Part shown: positions 37,671-45,423 of the stretch, one piece after another
Position numbering within the stretch: position 1 is the first letter of the stretch
How the letters are laid out: every line of letters starts with the position of its first letter
NCBI RefSeq assembly: GCF_023566055.1
Contig: NZ_JALIQP010000002.1
Location: 62,001-126,000 of the forward strand
Source: Halosolutus amylolyticus
GTDB taxonomy: Archaea; Halobacteriota; Halobacteria; Halobacteriales; Natrialbaceae
Length of the DNA stretch: 64,000 nucleotides
Direction: 5' to 3'
The notes under the pieces: generated by a model
The model's database searches: none
What the model was told of the DNA's origin: nothing
The model's input: only the letters and a program-made list of their open reading frames with translations
Translations under genes and position numbers: made by a program

Positions 37671-37752
37671 TACGGTCTGCTGTACCGGGTTACCGGTGCA
37701 ACCGTGACCGCCCTGCGGTTGCACTGGAACTGACTTCCAGTCGTCCGTACGA
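37668..37752. repeat. dispersed palindromic repeat, family 2, copy 3 (85 bp, diverged)
   Basis: Begins TGATACGG, where TGA is the stop codon of the preceding winged-helix gene, and ends CCGTACGA. Inner arms CCGGTGCAACCG and CGGTTGCACTGG pair fully if one G-T pair is allowed. Compared with copies 1 and 2 it has changes in both arms that keep the pairing (GGTGCAACC against GGCGCAACC). Confidence 0.75.
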
Positions 37753-37913
37753 GCGCGATCGGGACGCCGATCGAGCGAGCGATTCCAGGCACCGCTCGCG
37801 AGCCTCTCGGCGATATCGTGACAGAAACAGCCCAACGCTACAGTCGCGACTGACGGCCCCCGGACGGGGTGTGACGAGTGCTCCCGGGAGTGCCGGGCGT
37901 GATCCGTCGGCGC

Positions 37914-38456
37914 CTAGCCCTCGAACGACGTCGTGTCGCCGCGCCGGTAGCGATCGAGTCGCCGGTAGCCGTGGACGGTGCCCTCGGTGTCGAGTTCGAT
38001 CTCGTACCGACCGATGATGTCCTGCGTGTCGGGCACCGATCGGCGTTCGACGACCTCGACGACCGCGCGCCAGCCGTCATCGGTCGGCGCGATTTCGCTG
38101 ACGGCGTCGAACTCCCGGCCGATAAGTTGGCCCGCAGTCGATCGGACGGTCTCGCGAATGGCGAGGACGCCCGCGATCTCCTCCCGATCGGCGTCGACGT
38201 CGGCGTCGACGGTCTCCGGATCGACTCGTTCCTCGGCGGTCATGTCGGCCGCGGGCGATTGTCGGCCCTCGCTTTCGGTTTCCTGTTCGTCCGCTCGCTC
38301 CTCCTGTTCGACGGCCTGGCTGTCGTTCACGGTTGGATCACTCTCGTCGTGCTGGTAACAGAACCCATCGTCCTGGGCTGGCCGCGAGCAGCGCTCGCCG
38401 TCCCCGGTGAGCGCCATGCACTGGTCCGCTTGTTGTTTCGTGTCGGCTTCGGCCAT
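37914..38456 (-). CDS. gvpO: gas vesicle protein GvpO with an added zinc-knuckle-like N-terminus
   Basis: 180 residues. The C-terminal 85 residues are the GvpO domain (VRSTAGQLIGREFDAVSEIA, GWRAVVEVVERRSVPDTQDI, IGRYEIELDTEGTVHGYRRL). GvpO is required for gas vesicle formation in haloarchaea, probably in assembly or gene expression. Residues 13-36 form a compact C-x9-C-x9-C-x2-H motif (CMALTGDGERC, GFCYQH) resembling short zinc-binding modules seen in phage and other proteins; classic haloarchaeal GvpO lacks it to my knowledge. An acidic, Gln-rich linker joins both parts. It lies last in the leftward gvpA-N-O operon. Confidence 0.9.
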   Translation of the reverse strand: MAEADTKQQADQCMALTGDGERCSRPAQDDGFCYQHDESDPTVNDSQAVEQEERADEQETESEGRQSPAADMTAEERVDPETVDADVDADREEIAGVLAIRETVRSTAGQLIGREFDAVSEIAPTDDGWRAVVEVVERRSVPDTQDIIGRYEIELDTEGTVHGYRRLDRYRRGDTTSFEG

Positions 38457-38502
38457 GGTCGTGGTAGATCTCGGTGTGCGTGCTGTACGTTCACAGAGCG
38501 AC

Positions 38503-39531
38503 TCAGATCGTCTCGGCGATCGTCGACCGCAGCGCGTCGACGTCGTCGACGCCCTGGCCCGCGATCTTCGGCGCGAGAACGTCGGTGAAGACGTCCGTCA
38601 GCACCTGCTCGTCGATCGTGCCGTTCTCGGACGCGCCGTCGAAGACGGCCACGCCCTTCGCGGCCGTGATCGCCGCGCGCGTGCCGACGACCATCTCGAG
38701 TTCGTCGCGGAGTTTGCGGGTCGTCGCGACGATCGTCGCGACGTCGTCGTCGGAGAGGTCGACGTGTGCGGCGACGATCTCCCGTTCGGTCTCTTCGTCG
38801 TAGAAATCGACGTGGACGCCGACGAACCGATCGAGCAACGCGTCCTGTTGCCGGTGGACGCCGGCGTACTCGACGTCGTTCGACGTGAGGATCACGCGGA
38901 AGTCGGGGTGGACCTCGAGCGTCCGGTCGTCGCCGCGTTTGCCCGGTCGCTCGAGGACGCCCTCCTCGAGCACCGAGAGCAACACGTTGTGGGCTTCCGG
39001 ATCGCTCCGCGAGAACTCGTTGTAGACGAGCGTCGCGCCCTCCCGGACCGCGACCGAGAGGGGGTTGTCGACCCACCGCTGGCGGACGATCTGGGTCTTC
39101 TTGTCCACGCCGCTGACGTACCGATCGTGTTCCTCGTATCGCTCCCCGCCCGCGTGTTCACCGACGAGCGCGGCGGTGTCGACGGCCTCGTCGCCGTTGA
39201 GCCAGACGACCGGACGGCCGCGTTCGGCCGCGGCCGACAGTGCGAGTGCCGTCTTCCCACAGCCCGTCGGGCCGATCAGGTGAACCGGCTGGTCCGCGTC
39301 GAGCCAGCCGGTGATCCGATCGCGGAGCGACGCGACTGTGTCGGTCTCGACGAACGGCTCGGGAACGACCGCCTCGGGATCCGCGAGCGGGCTATCGCCG
39401 TTCCGATCGCCGGCCTGCGACGCCTTTCGCGCGAGTTCTTTCTTCGCTCGTCGGCCCTCCTTGCGCTCGCGATCGCGTCTGATCTTGCGGCCGCGCACCT
39501 TGCGCTTGCGGGAAGACGAGTCGCCGGCCAT
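38503..39531 (-). CDS. gvpN: gas vesicle AAA+ ATPase GvpN
   Basis: 342 residues. MoxR-like AAA+ protein that helps gas vesicles grow to full width. Walker A is GPTGCGKT (87-94), Walker B region GATLVYNEFSRSDPEAHNVL, sensor HPDFRVILTSNDVEYAGVHR and the arginine-finger region RQQDALLDRFVGVHVDFYDE. The first 48 residues form a strongly basic extension (SRKRKVRGRKIRRDRERKEG), unusual for a haloarchaeal protein and perhaps for docking to acidic partners. Its ATG overlaps the gvpA stop by one base (TAATG), so the two are translated together. Confidence 0.95.
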   Translation of the reverse strand: MAGDSSSRKRKVRGRKIRRDRERKEGRRAKKELARKASQAGDRNGDSPLADPEAVVPEPFVETDTVASLRDRITGWLDADQPVHLIGPTGCGKTALALSAAAERGRPVVWLNGDEAVDTAALVGEHAGGERYEEHDRYVSGVDKKTQIVRQRWVDNPLSVAVREGATLVYNEFSRSDPEAHNVLLSVLEEGVLERPGKRGDDRTLEVHPDFRVILTSNDVEYAGVHRQQDALLDRFVGVHVDFYDEETEREIVAAHVDLSDDDVATIVATTRKLRDELEMVVGTRAAITAAKGVAVFDGASENGTIDEQVLTDVFTDVLAPKIAGQGVDDVDALRSTIAETI

Positions 39532-39818
39532 TATTCGGTCGCTGACTGTGGCGACGACTCCGGCCGCGGCTCGACCTCGAGCTCCTCGAGTTCCTCGAGA
39601 TCGCCCTCCGCGGTGGCCTGCTCAATTTTCGCAATCTCCTCCGCGTAGTGCAGGAACGTATCGACCGAGGCGACGACGACGCGGGCCTCGATCGTCAGCA
39701 ACTCGATCCCGACGACCGAGATGCGCGCCCAGACGTCGATGACGACGCCCTTGTCGAGAATGCGGTCCAGTACTTCCGCGAGACTCGAGGAGTCGGGTCT
39801 GCGTTGTGGTTGTGCCAT
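39531..39818 (-). CDS. gvpA: major gas vesicle structural protein GvpA
   Basis: 95 residues. GvpA builds the ribbed shell. The core [20 protein letters not shown], then [20 protein letters not shown] and [14 protein letters not shown] is nearly the standard haloarchaeal sequence (helix 1, beta hairpin, helix 2). The C-terminal tail ([20 protein letters not shown]...) is about 18 residues longer and more acidic than the 76-79-residue GvpA of Halobacterium and Haloferax. First gene of the leftward operon and divergent from gvpF. Confidence 0.97.
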   Translation of the reverse strand: MAQPQRRPDSSSLAEVLDRILDKGVVIDVWARISVVGIELLTIEARVVVASVDTFLHYAEEIAKIEQATAEGDLEELEELEVEPRPESSPQSATE

Positions 39819-40141
39819 AGCTACATCCGCTCGTTCACGCCACCTTCGTAACACGGCTTGCACTGCGACTGCAAGCCGCCAAGAAGAACGCCTGACGGCC
39901 CCGGCTCGAGCGCGTCGGAACGCCCAGCACGGTGGCTCGCGAGACGCGCGATACGACTATCAGGGACCGATCGCCACGGGGTCGTCCCACTGCCATTGCA
40001 AGCACCACGGTAAGGCCGCGGGGGCGCAAACGTCGCGTGACGAGTTATCACAGTCGCAGTATCGTTCCAGAACGCGATCGAACAGCTATCCCGCACCGTA
40101 CGGCCGACCACGACCGCTACCCCCGAGCACGTCCCCGACCG
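39819..40141. promoter_or_regulatory. divergent gvpA/gvpF control region
   Basis: 323 bases between the two gvp operons. It contains a perfect hairpin CGGCTTGCA-ctgcgac-TGCAAGCCG at 39854-39878, 36-60 bases before the gvpA start, a place where activators bind in other haloarchaeal gvp loci. I see no match to the GvpE-type activator sequence known from Halobacterium and Haloferax, in line with the lack of a gvpE gene. TATA-like signals are weak on both sides (gtgttacg for gvpA, agctatc for gvpF). Confidence 0.55.
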
Positions 40142-40759
40142 ATGACACACCGCTACGTCTACGGCGTCGTCGACTCCGACGACGTCGAGTTCGAGACCGA
40201 CGCCGTCGCCGGAGCGACGCAGATCTACACGATCGCACACCGCCGACTCGGTGCCGTCGTCTCCGACATCGACACGACAGATCCCGAAGAGACCGACGAG
40301 GACGCGCAGCGCCACGACGACGTCCTCCGCGAGATCATGGACGACGGCCACACGGTCGTCCCGATGCAGTTCGGCATGGCCTTCGAGAGCGATCGGGCGC
40401 TGAAGAACGTCCTCCGGGGCGCTCGCCCCGCGTTCCGCCGGGCGATGAACGACGTCGAGGGCCGGATCGAACTCGGCGTCAAGATCGTCCGCGACGAGGA
40501 CGACGACGTCGATCGGGGGACGATCGAGGAGTCGGTCGCGGACGAACTCGAACCGATCGCGGCACAGTCCGTCGCGAACGACCTGTTCAGCGATCGCCTC
40601 GTGCTCAATCGGTCCTACCTCGTCGAACGCGACGACCGCGAGGTGTTCGACGCGGCGATCGCGCGACTCGAGGACGAGCACGAGGATCTCACGTTCCGCT
40701 ACACGGGTCCGTTCGCGCCGTACAGTTTCGTCGACGTCAAGATCGGGGCCCAGCGCTAA
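40142..40759 (+). CDS. gvpF: gas vesicle protein GvpF
   Basis: 205 residues. GvpF belongs to the GvpF/GvpL family and binds GvpA during the first steps of vesicle assembly. It starts MTHRYVYGVVDSDDVEFETD, contains VVPMQFGMAFESDRALKNVL (the conserved P-x-x-F region after the N-terminal domain) and ends FRYTGPFAPYSFVDVKIG, the usual C-terminal signature. First gene of the rightward gvp operon; gvpG follows after two bases. Confidence 0.95.
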   Translation: MTHRYVYGVVDSDDVEFETDAVAGATQIYTIAHRRLGAVVSDIDTTDPEETDEDAQRHDDVLREIMDDGHTVVPMQFGMAFESDRALKNVLRGARPAFRRAMNDVEGRIELGVKIVRDEDDDVDRGTIEESVADELEPIAAQSVANDLFSDRLVLNRSYLVERDDREVFDAAIARLEDEHEDLTFRYTGPFAPYSFVDVKIGAQR

Positions 40760-40761
40760 CC

Positions 40762-41016
40762 ATGTTCATCCTCGACGACCTCCTGTTTCGACCGATCGTC
40801 GGCATCGTCGACACGCTCCACACGCTGGCGCTCGACGAACTGTACGACGTGGAGGGACTCGAGGACGACCTCAAGGAGAACCAGTTGCTGTACGAACTCG
40901 GCGAGCGCTCCGAGGAGGAGTACCGGCGCCGGAAGGAGGAACTCGAGGAGGAACTCGAGATCGCGCGGGAGATCCACGAGGAACTCGCGAGCGGCCGCGT
41001 GGAGGTGAAACGATAA
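40762..41016 (+). CDS. gvpG: gas vesicle protein GvpG
   Basis: 84 residues. Short, highly charged coiled-coil protein: MFILDDLLFRPIVGIVDTLH at the hydrophobic N-terminus, then YELGERSEEEYRRRKEELEE and LEIAREIHEEL. This is the standard GvpG plan. GvpG is one of the minor proteins needed for nucleation. Its stop shares a base with the gvpH start (TAATG). Confidence 0.93.
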   Translation: MFILDDLLFRPIVGIVDTLHTLALDELYDVEGLEDDLKENQLLYELGERSEEEYRRRKEELEEELEIAREIHEELASGRVEVKR

Positions 41017-41873
41017 TGAGTGACAGGACCGACGACAGCGACGACGAACCGGCCGACGACCACCGCGACGAGTCCGAAGATCTCGAGGAGTTCGATGCGA
41101 CCGACGAGTCGGCCGACCGCCCGATCGACGGCGACGACGCCGGTCCCGGAACCGACGAGAGCGAAGCCGAGCCGTCGGAGTCGGAGCAGGACGATAGAGA
41201 TCCGTCGGAGCCGAAGCGGGTCGATCGAGAGTCGACCGAGGCCGCGTCCGGGGACGCTCGTCACGATGGGGACGAGTCCGATCGTGACGGGGACGAGTCC
41301 GATCGGAGCGACGACGACCGGCGAGCGGCGCCCCGGGATCCACACCCCCACACACGGGCGGCAAACGCTGGCTCGGACGACGGCCACTGGCTCTCGAACC
41401 TGATCGACGCGCTCGAGCGACTCGAGGGGAGTTCGACGTCGGGTCAGCGCCGCAGTGACAGGACGGTTCTCGACTACGACGTCTCGATCGGTACGGCGTT
41501 CGACTCGGACGACGACGAGTCGGCGGAGTCGCCGTTCGGATCGCGTCCGATCGACGAGTCGGGGGAATCGCGGCGGGACCGGCCGCGAAAACGCCGTCGT
41601 CGCAACAGTTCCACGGGCGGCCACCACCTGACGACCCGGACCGGCGAGGACGAACTGCTGGTGACGGCCGACGTCGCCAGCGCCGACCCGGACGACGTTA
41701 CGGTCGGCTTCGACGACGGCACGCTCGTCGTCGCCGTCGGCGACCGAGAAATCGATCGGGTCGACGTTCCCTGGACCGATCGATCGGCGGACGCGACGAT
41801 CAAGAACGGAATCCTGACCGTCGAAGTGACGCCTGGGACCCGATCGACGGACGAGGTGGACGACGATGAGTGA
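41016..41873 (+). CDS. gvpH: gas vesicle protein GvpH with Hsp20-like domain
   Basis: 285 residues. Residues 1-115 are a very acidic, low-complexity region rich in Asp/Glu/Ser/Arg. The C-terminal 75 residues (ELLVTADVASADPDDVTVGF, VVAVGDREIDRVDVPW, IKNGILTVEVTP) form an alpha-crystallin-like domain, as in known GvpH proteins, which keep other Gvps soluble. The acidic N-terminal region is longer than I expect from Halobacterium GvpH. The end overlaps the next gene by eight bases. Confidence 0.88.
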   Translation: MSDRTDDSDDEPADDHRDESEDLEEFDATDESADRPIDGDDAGPGTDESEAEPSESEQDDRDPSEPKRVDRESTEAASGDARHDGDESDRDGDESDRSDDDRRAAPRDPHPHTRAANAGSDDGHWLSNLIDALERLEGSSTSGQRRSDRTVLDYDVSIGTAFDSDDDESAESPFGSRPIDESGESRRDRPRKRRRRNSSTGGHHLTTRTGEDELLVTADVASADPDDVTVGFDDGTLVVAVGDREIDRVDVPWTDRSADATIKNGILTVEVTPGTRSTDEVDDDE

Positions 41874-42795
41874 CGGGGACTCCTTCGCGCGTCTGCTCGC
41901 GGACGCGGAGGACTGCCTGACGAACCTCGACGACTGTCTCGGCGGCGTGGAGGATCTGGACGAACTCGACGCCGACACCCTCGAAGGGGTCCAGTCGGAC
42001 CTCGACACGCTCACGCGGGTCGCGACGGAGACCGGCGAGTTGCTCGAGGCGCTCGACCTGACCGACCTGCCGGAGGCCGTCGACGCCGACGAGTTGTTCG
42101 AGGCGATCGACGCCGGCGAAATTCCGGACGCCCTCGCCGACGAAGACACGGGCGTCGGCGACGTCGTCGAGTTCACGCAGGTGTTCCGGGCGATCGACCT
42201 GCTGGAGGCGTGGGACGCCACGGACCTGACCGACATCTGGGCGGAGAAACGCGAACTGGACGACGCGATCGAGGCGGCTGCCGACGAGGGTGAGGACGCA
42301 AGCGCGGTCGAGAAGGCCGCCGCGACCGTCGCGGACGACGACGAGTCCCTGCTCGGCGACGAGGACGGGGACCTGATCGGCGACGACGACGAGGATCTGA
42401 TCGAGACAGACGTGGATCCGGTGGAAGGGACGAAGGAAGCGCTCGGCAAACCCGACGTCGCCGAGGATCCCGAGGCCTACCAGGTGTTCATCCAGAAGCA
42501 GGCGATGAAGGGACTCGATGCGTTCCGGGAGGCGCTGCTCGAGACCAACGCGAAGTTCGAGCGCCTGTACGAGATCAACCGCGAGAAGATGCGCCGCCAG
42601 GACACCAGCACGAACTCCCGGAACCCGACGGCGGCGTCGACGATCCAGACCGATCGGCGCGACCTCGGCGGCGGGGCCCGTCACGCGACGGTGCCACAGC
42701 AGGTCAAACTCTCGACGGCCCCCAGTCGCAAGCGGATCTACGGCCGGCGGTTCGAGATCGAGCGACAGAAACGGAGGACCGACAATGACGACTGA
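41866..42795 (+). CDS. large acidic protein in the gvpI position of the gas vesicle operon
   Basis: 309 residues, overlapping gvpH by eight bases. Residues 1-110 are helical and acidic (FARLLADAEDCLTNLDDCLG, VVEFTQVFRAIDLLEAWDAT), followed by an Asp-rich stretch (residues about 155-190) and a helix QAMKGLDAFREALLETNAKF. The last 60 residues turn basic and end SRKRIYGRRFEIERQKRRTD. In Halobacterium this slot holds the small basic GvpI; only the C-terminus here is comparable in charge, so this may be a very enlarged GvpI-like protein or a different protein that replaced it. I do not recognise a named domain. Two Cys (17 and 24) are present, a rarity in Gvps. Confidence 0.75.
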   Translation: MSDGDSFARLLADAEDCLTNLDDCLGGVEDLDELDADTLEGVQSDLDTLTRVATETGELLEALDLTDLPEAVDADELFEAIDAGEIPDALADEDTGVGDVVEFTQVFRAIDLLEAWDATDLTDIWAEKRELDDAIEAAADEGEDASAVEKAAATVADDDESLLGDEDGDLIGDDDEDLIETDVDPVEGTKEALGKPDVAEDPEAYQVFIQKQAMKGLDAFREALLETNAKFERLYEINREKMRRQDTSTNSRNPTAASTIQTDRRDLGGGARHATVPQQVKLSTAPSRKRIYGRRFEIERQKRRTDNDD

Positions 42796-42883
42796 TTCAC
42801 CACTCAAACGACGGGAGTATCGGGCGGGAACTGCACCACGATCGGGAGGATCCGGCTCGGGAGGTGAGCGCCGTGCCGCATGA
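42785..42883 (+). CDS. micro-ORF bridging to gvpJ
   Basis: 32 residues (MTTDSPLKRREYRAGTAPRS, then [12 protein letters not shown]). Its ATG lies in the last codons of the previous gene (overlap of eleven bases) and its TGA lies eleven bases inside gvpJ, so it closes the only sizeable gap in the gvp operon. The product is basic and Gly/Arg/Ser-rich. It may be a coupling leader, a remnant of a basic gvpI, or a real small protein; protein evidence is lacking. Confidence 0.45.
   Translation: MTTDSPLKRREYRAGTAPRSGGSGSGGERRAA
42860..42867 (+). promoter_or_regulatory. Shine-Dalgarno site of gvpJ
   Basis: ggaggtga, five bases before the GTG at 42873. It favours that start ([10 protein letters not shown]) over the in-frame GTG at 42864, which lies inside the site. 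Confidence 0.65.
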
Positions 42884-43439
42884 TTTCCAGCCCAGCCGCC
42901 AGAAGACCGACCTCGCCGACGTCATCGAGATGCTCCTCGACAAGGGGATCGTCATCAACGCCGACATCGCCGTCTCGATCGGCGACACGCAACTGCTCGG
43001 CGTACAGATCCGGGCCGCGATCGCCTCCTTCGAGACGGCTGCCAAGTACGGCCTCGAGTTTCCGGAAGGCACCGATATGCGGCGGCTCGCGGCGGCGGTC
43101 GGCGAACCGGAACTCGCGGAGATGGAGCGACCGAACCCCGTCATCGATCCCACCCGCGGCGTCAACGTGACGCCGAATCCCGAAGAGGGCGGCGACGACG
43201 AATCGGGCGACGGCGGGGAGGGCGACGACGAGAGCGGCTCGCTCGACATCGAGGAGGATCGCGTGTCCGAACGGGTCGGGAAGCGGCCCGATCCCGAGCG
43301 GCCGACCAGCGGCGGGTTCGACCTGCTCAGTGACGATGCGGACGACGATGGGGAGGACGCGGCAGACGACGAAGCCGGGAGCGACGAGGGAGGGACAGAG
43401 GACGAAGCGGAAGCGGCCCCCGAAACGGAGGAGTCCTGA
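42873..43439 (+). CDS. gvpJ: gas vesicle protein GvpJ
   Basis: 188 residues. GvpA-family minor shell or nucleation protein. The GvpA-like core is [40 protein letters not shown] and [17 protein letters not shown]. The C-terminal 100 residues are an acidic, low-complexity tail ([20 protein letters not shown] and [18 protein letters not shown]), longer than in most GvpJ, which are about 100-115 residues. Start chosen from the Shine-Dalgarno position. Confidence 0.93.
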   Translation: MPHDFQPSRQKTDLADVIEMLLDKGIVINADIAVSIGDTQLLGVQIRAAIASFETAAKYGLEFPEGTDMRRLAAAVGEPELAEMERPNPVIDPTRGVNVTPNPEEGGDDESGDGGEGDDESGSLDIEEDRVSERVGKRPDPERPTSGGFDLLSDDADDDGEDAADDEAGSDEGGTEDEAEAAPETEES

Positions 43440-43440
43440 G

Positions 43441-43785
43441 ATGCCCACGATCGACGTCGGCGACGGCGAGGACGCGCGCCAGGGACTCGTCACACTCGTC
43501 GTGACCGTCGTCGAACTCCTGCTCGAGGCCCTCGAACGCGAGGCGGTCCGCCGCATGGAGTCGGGAAACCTTGCCGACGAAGAAATCGATCGGCTCGGGA
43601 CCCAACTGGCGACGATCGAGGCCGAAATCGAACAGATCAAGGAAGACGAAGGGATCGAGGAGGGGGTCGACGACCTCCGTGGCGACCTGGACGGACTGGT
43701 CAGCGACGCGATCGAACGGTTCGACGAGGAACCGGAGGCCCACCGGAAGCCCGGCTACTCCGTGTTCGGAGGTGAGGAGCCGTGA
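43441..43785 (+). CDS. gvpK: gas vesicle protein GvpK
   Basis: 114 residues. GvpK signature: [40 protein letters not shown] and [20 protein letters not shown]. It is a minor protein needed for vesicle assembly. It begins one base after the gvpJ stop and overlaps gvpL by four bases. Confidence 0.95.
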   Translation: MPTIDVGDGEDARQGLVTLVVTVVELLLEALEREAVRRMESGNLADEEIDRLGTQLATIEAEIEQIKEDEGIEEGVDDLRGDLDGLVSDAIERFDEEPEAHRKPGYSVFGGEEP

Positions 43786-44678
43786 GTTCCGACGACCCGG
43801 AGACGATGACCGATCGCGATCGACGGGGGGAATCCCCGGACGACGAGGGACTCCCGGAGATCGAGGAGGGGCGGTACCTCTACTGTCTCGTCCGGGCCGA
43901 CGGGGACGAGACCATCGACACGACCGGCGTGGATGGCGAACCGGTCTCGCTGCTCACGGTCGACGGCGTCGGGGCCGTCGTCCACCAGTGTGACACGATC
44001 TACGACTCGGCCGACCTCACGGAGGTCAAGCGGTGGCTCGTCCGGCACCAGACGGTCGTCGACGAGGCCGGCGAGGCGTTCGGCACGCCGATCCCCTTCC
44101 AGTTCGACACGATCCTCCGCGGCGGCGACGAGGGACTCCGCGAGTGGCTCCGCGAGGAGTACGAGACGATCGATCGGGCCCTGTCCGAACTGGCGGGCCA
44201 CTGGGAGTACCGCGTCGAGGTCGTCGAGACCGATCCGATCGACGACGAGGCGCTGCTCGAGCGCGACGATCGGCTTCGCGAACTCGACGAGCGGATCGAC
44301 GCGTCGGAAGAGGGCGCCGCGTTCCTCCTCGAGAAACAGTACGAGCAGCGGGTCAGGGAACTCCAGCAGGCGCGCCGGGAGTCGCTGAGCGACGACCTCC
44401 AGGGACGTCTCGACGACGTGACCCGGGAGGTCCACGCGCTCGAGCGCTCGCCCAGTGCGACGCTCGGGGACGGATCGGCCGACGGTGCGCCGGCGACGGA
44501 CGGCGAGACGCTCTGTCGGCTCACCCTGCTCGCCCACGAAGACGACGAGGAGGCGGTCGGGTCGATCCTCGACGACGTCGCGGCGAACCCCGGACTCGAG
44601 GTCAGGTTCACGGGCCCGTGGCCGCCGTACACGTTCGCGCCGGAACTCGGCGACGACGAGGGAGCAACCCAGCCATGA
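43782..44678 (+). CDS. gvpL: gas vesicle protein GvpL
   Basis: 298 residues, GTG start preceded by ggaggtg (43769-43775). GvpF/L-family protein that interacts with most other Gvps. N-terminal domain starts [20 protein letters not shown] after a 30-residue acidic leader; [20 protein letters not shown] marks the middle; a long coiled coil follows ([31 protein letters not shown]); the end is [16 protein letters not shown], the family signature. Overlaps gvpM by four bases. Confidence 0.95.
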   Translation: MSSDDPETMTDRDRRGESPDDEGLPEIEEGRYLYCLVRADGDETIDTTGVDGEPVSLLTVDGVGAVVHQCDTIYDSADLTEVKRWLVRHQTVVDEAGEAFGTPIPFQFDTILRGGDEGLREWLREEYETIDRALSELAGHWEYRVEVVETDPIDDEALLERDDRLRELDERIDASEEGAAFLLEKQYEQRVRELQQARRESLSDDLQGRLDDVTREVHALERSPSATLGDGSADGAPATDGETLCRLTLLAHEDDEEAVGSILDDVAANPGLEVRFTGPWPPYTFAPELGDDEGATQP

Positions 44679-45064
44679 GACCGAGACGAGACGACGAGAC
44701 GTTCGTCGACGTGATCGACGTGTTGCTCAGGGACGGTATCGTCGTCCGTGCGGACGTAATCGTCTCGGTCGCGGAAATTCCGCTCGTCGGGATCAAACTC
44801 ACGGCGATGCTCGCCGGGATGGAGACGATGAACGAGTACGGCGTCTTCGAGGAGTGGGACGCCAGACAGCGCCGACGGGCGATCAGTCGGGGGCAGTACG
44901 AGGGCGGCGATTCCGGCGAGCAGGTGGCCGACGACGTGTACGACCGACTCACCGTCGGTCACAGGGACGGGGACGCCGACGCCGATGGAGAACGTGCGGC
45001 CGCGGAGAGCGACTCCAGCGGCGAAAGCGGCGACTCCAGCGGGGCTGTCGAAGACGATCGGTGA
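44675..45064 (+). CDS. gvpM: gas vesicle protein GvpM
   Basis: 129 residues. GvpA-family minor protein: FVDVIDVLLRDGIVVRADVI, VSVAEIPLVGIKLTAMLAGM and ETMNEYGVFEEWDARQRRRA. Halobacterium GvpM is about 84 residues, so the last 45 residues here (acidic, ending SDSSGESGDSSGAVEDDR) are an added tail, as also seen in this locus for GvpA and GvpJ. Last gene of the rightward gvp operon. Confidence 0.94.
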   Translation: MRPRRDDETFVDVIDVLLRDGIVVRADVIVSVAEIPLVGIKLTAMLAGMETMNEYGVFEEWDARQRRRAISRGQYEGGDSGEQVADDVYDRLTVGHRDGDADADGERAAAESDSSGESGDSSGAVEDDR

Positions 45065-45207
45065 CCACGATCGAAACTGAAACGGTTGGCATCAGAACAA
45101 TCGACGGCGACACGGGCGGCGTGTCGTGGAGGGACGATCACGTCCAGAGCCGCGATCGAGTGGTAGCGCTGTCCAGCCGTCCGTCGCCCCCAGGCGGGGG
45201 CGATCGG

Positions 45208-45423
45208 TCAAGCCTGCTTCGGCCGTTCCTTCGTGAGTTCGACGTCGCCGGAGACGGTGGCCTCGTCCCGATCGTCGTCGTAGACGTACTGGCCGGTTCC
45301 CTCGCAGAGGGTACACTCGTAGGTCTCGGAGATCTCGTTGATCATCTCCCCGTCCTCGAAGTAGACGCGGCTCTGGGTAATCTGCAGGAACTGGGGGGTC
45401 TCGCAGTTAGTGCAGGTGATCAT
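45208..45423 (-). CDS. small zinc-ribbon protein (DUF7130-like)
   Basis: 71 residues with two CxxC knuckles, CTNC at 4-7 and CTLC near 37-40, framing a beta-rich centre (FLQITQSRVYFEDGEMINEI). The tail is charged (VSGDVELTKERPKQA). I recognise a haloarchaeal rubredoxin-like family (to my memory DUF7130). A TATA-like ataac on the minus strand at about 45450-45456 gives a leaderless start. Function unknown; convergent with the gvp operon. Confidence 0.8.
   Translation of the reverse strand: MITCTNCETPQFLQITQSRVYFEDGEMINEISETYECTLCEGTGQYVYDDDRDEATVSGDVELTKERPKQA

Noticed and set aside
37914-40141. gvpC, gvpD or gvpE hidden around the gvpA control region
   Set aside because: No frame with GvpC repeats, a GvpD P-loop or a GvpE leucine-zipper pattern could be found here or at the ends of the locus.
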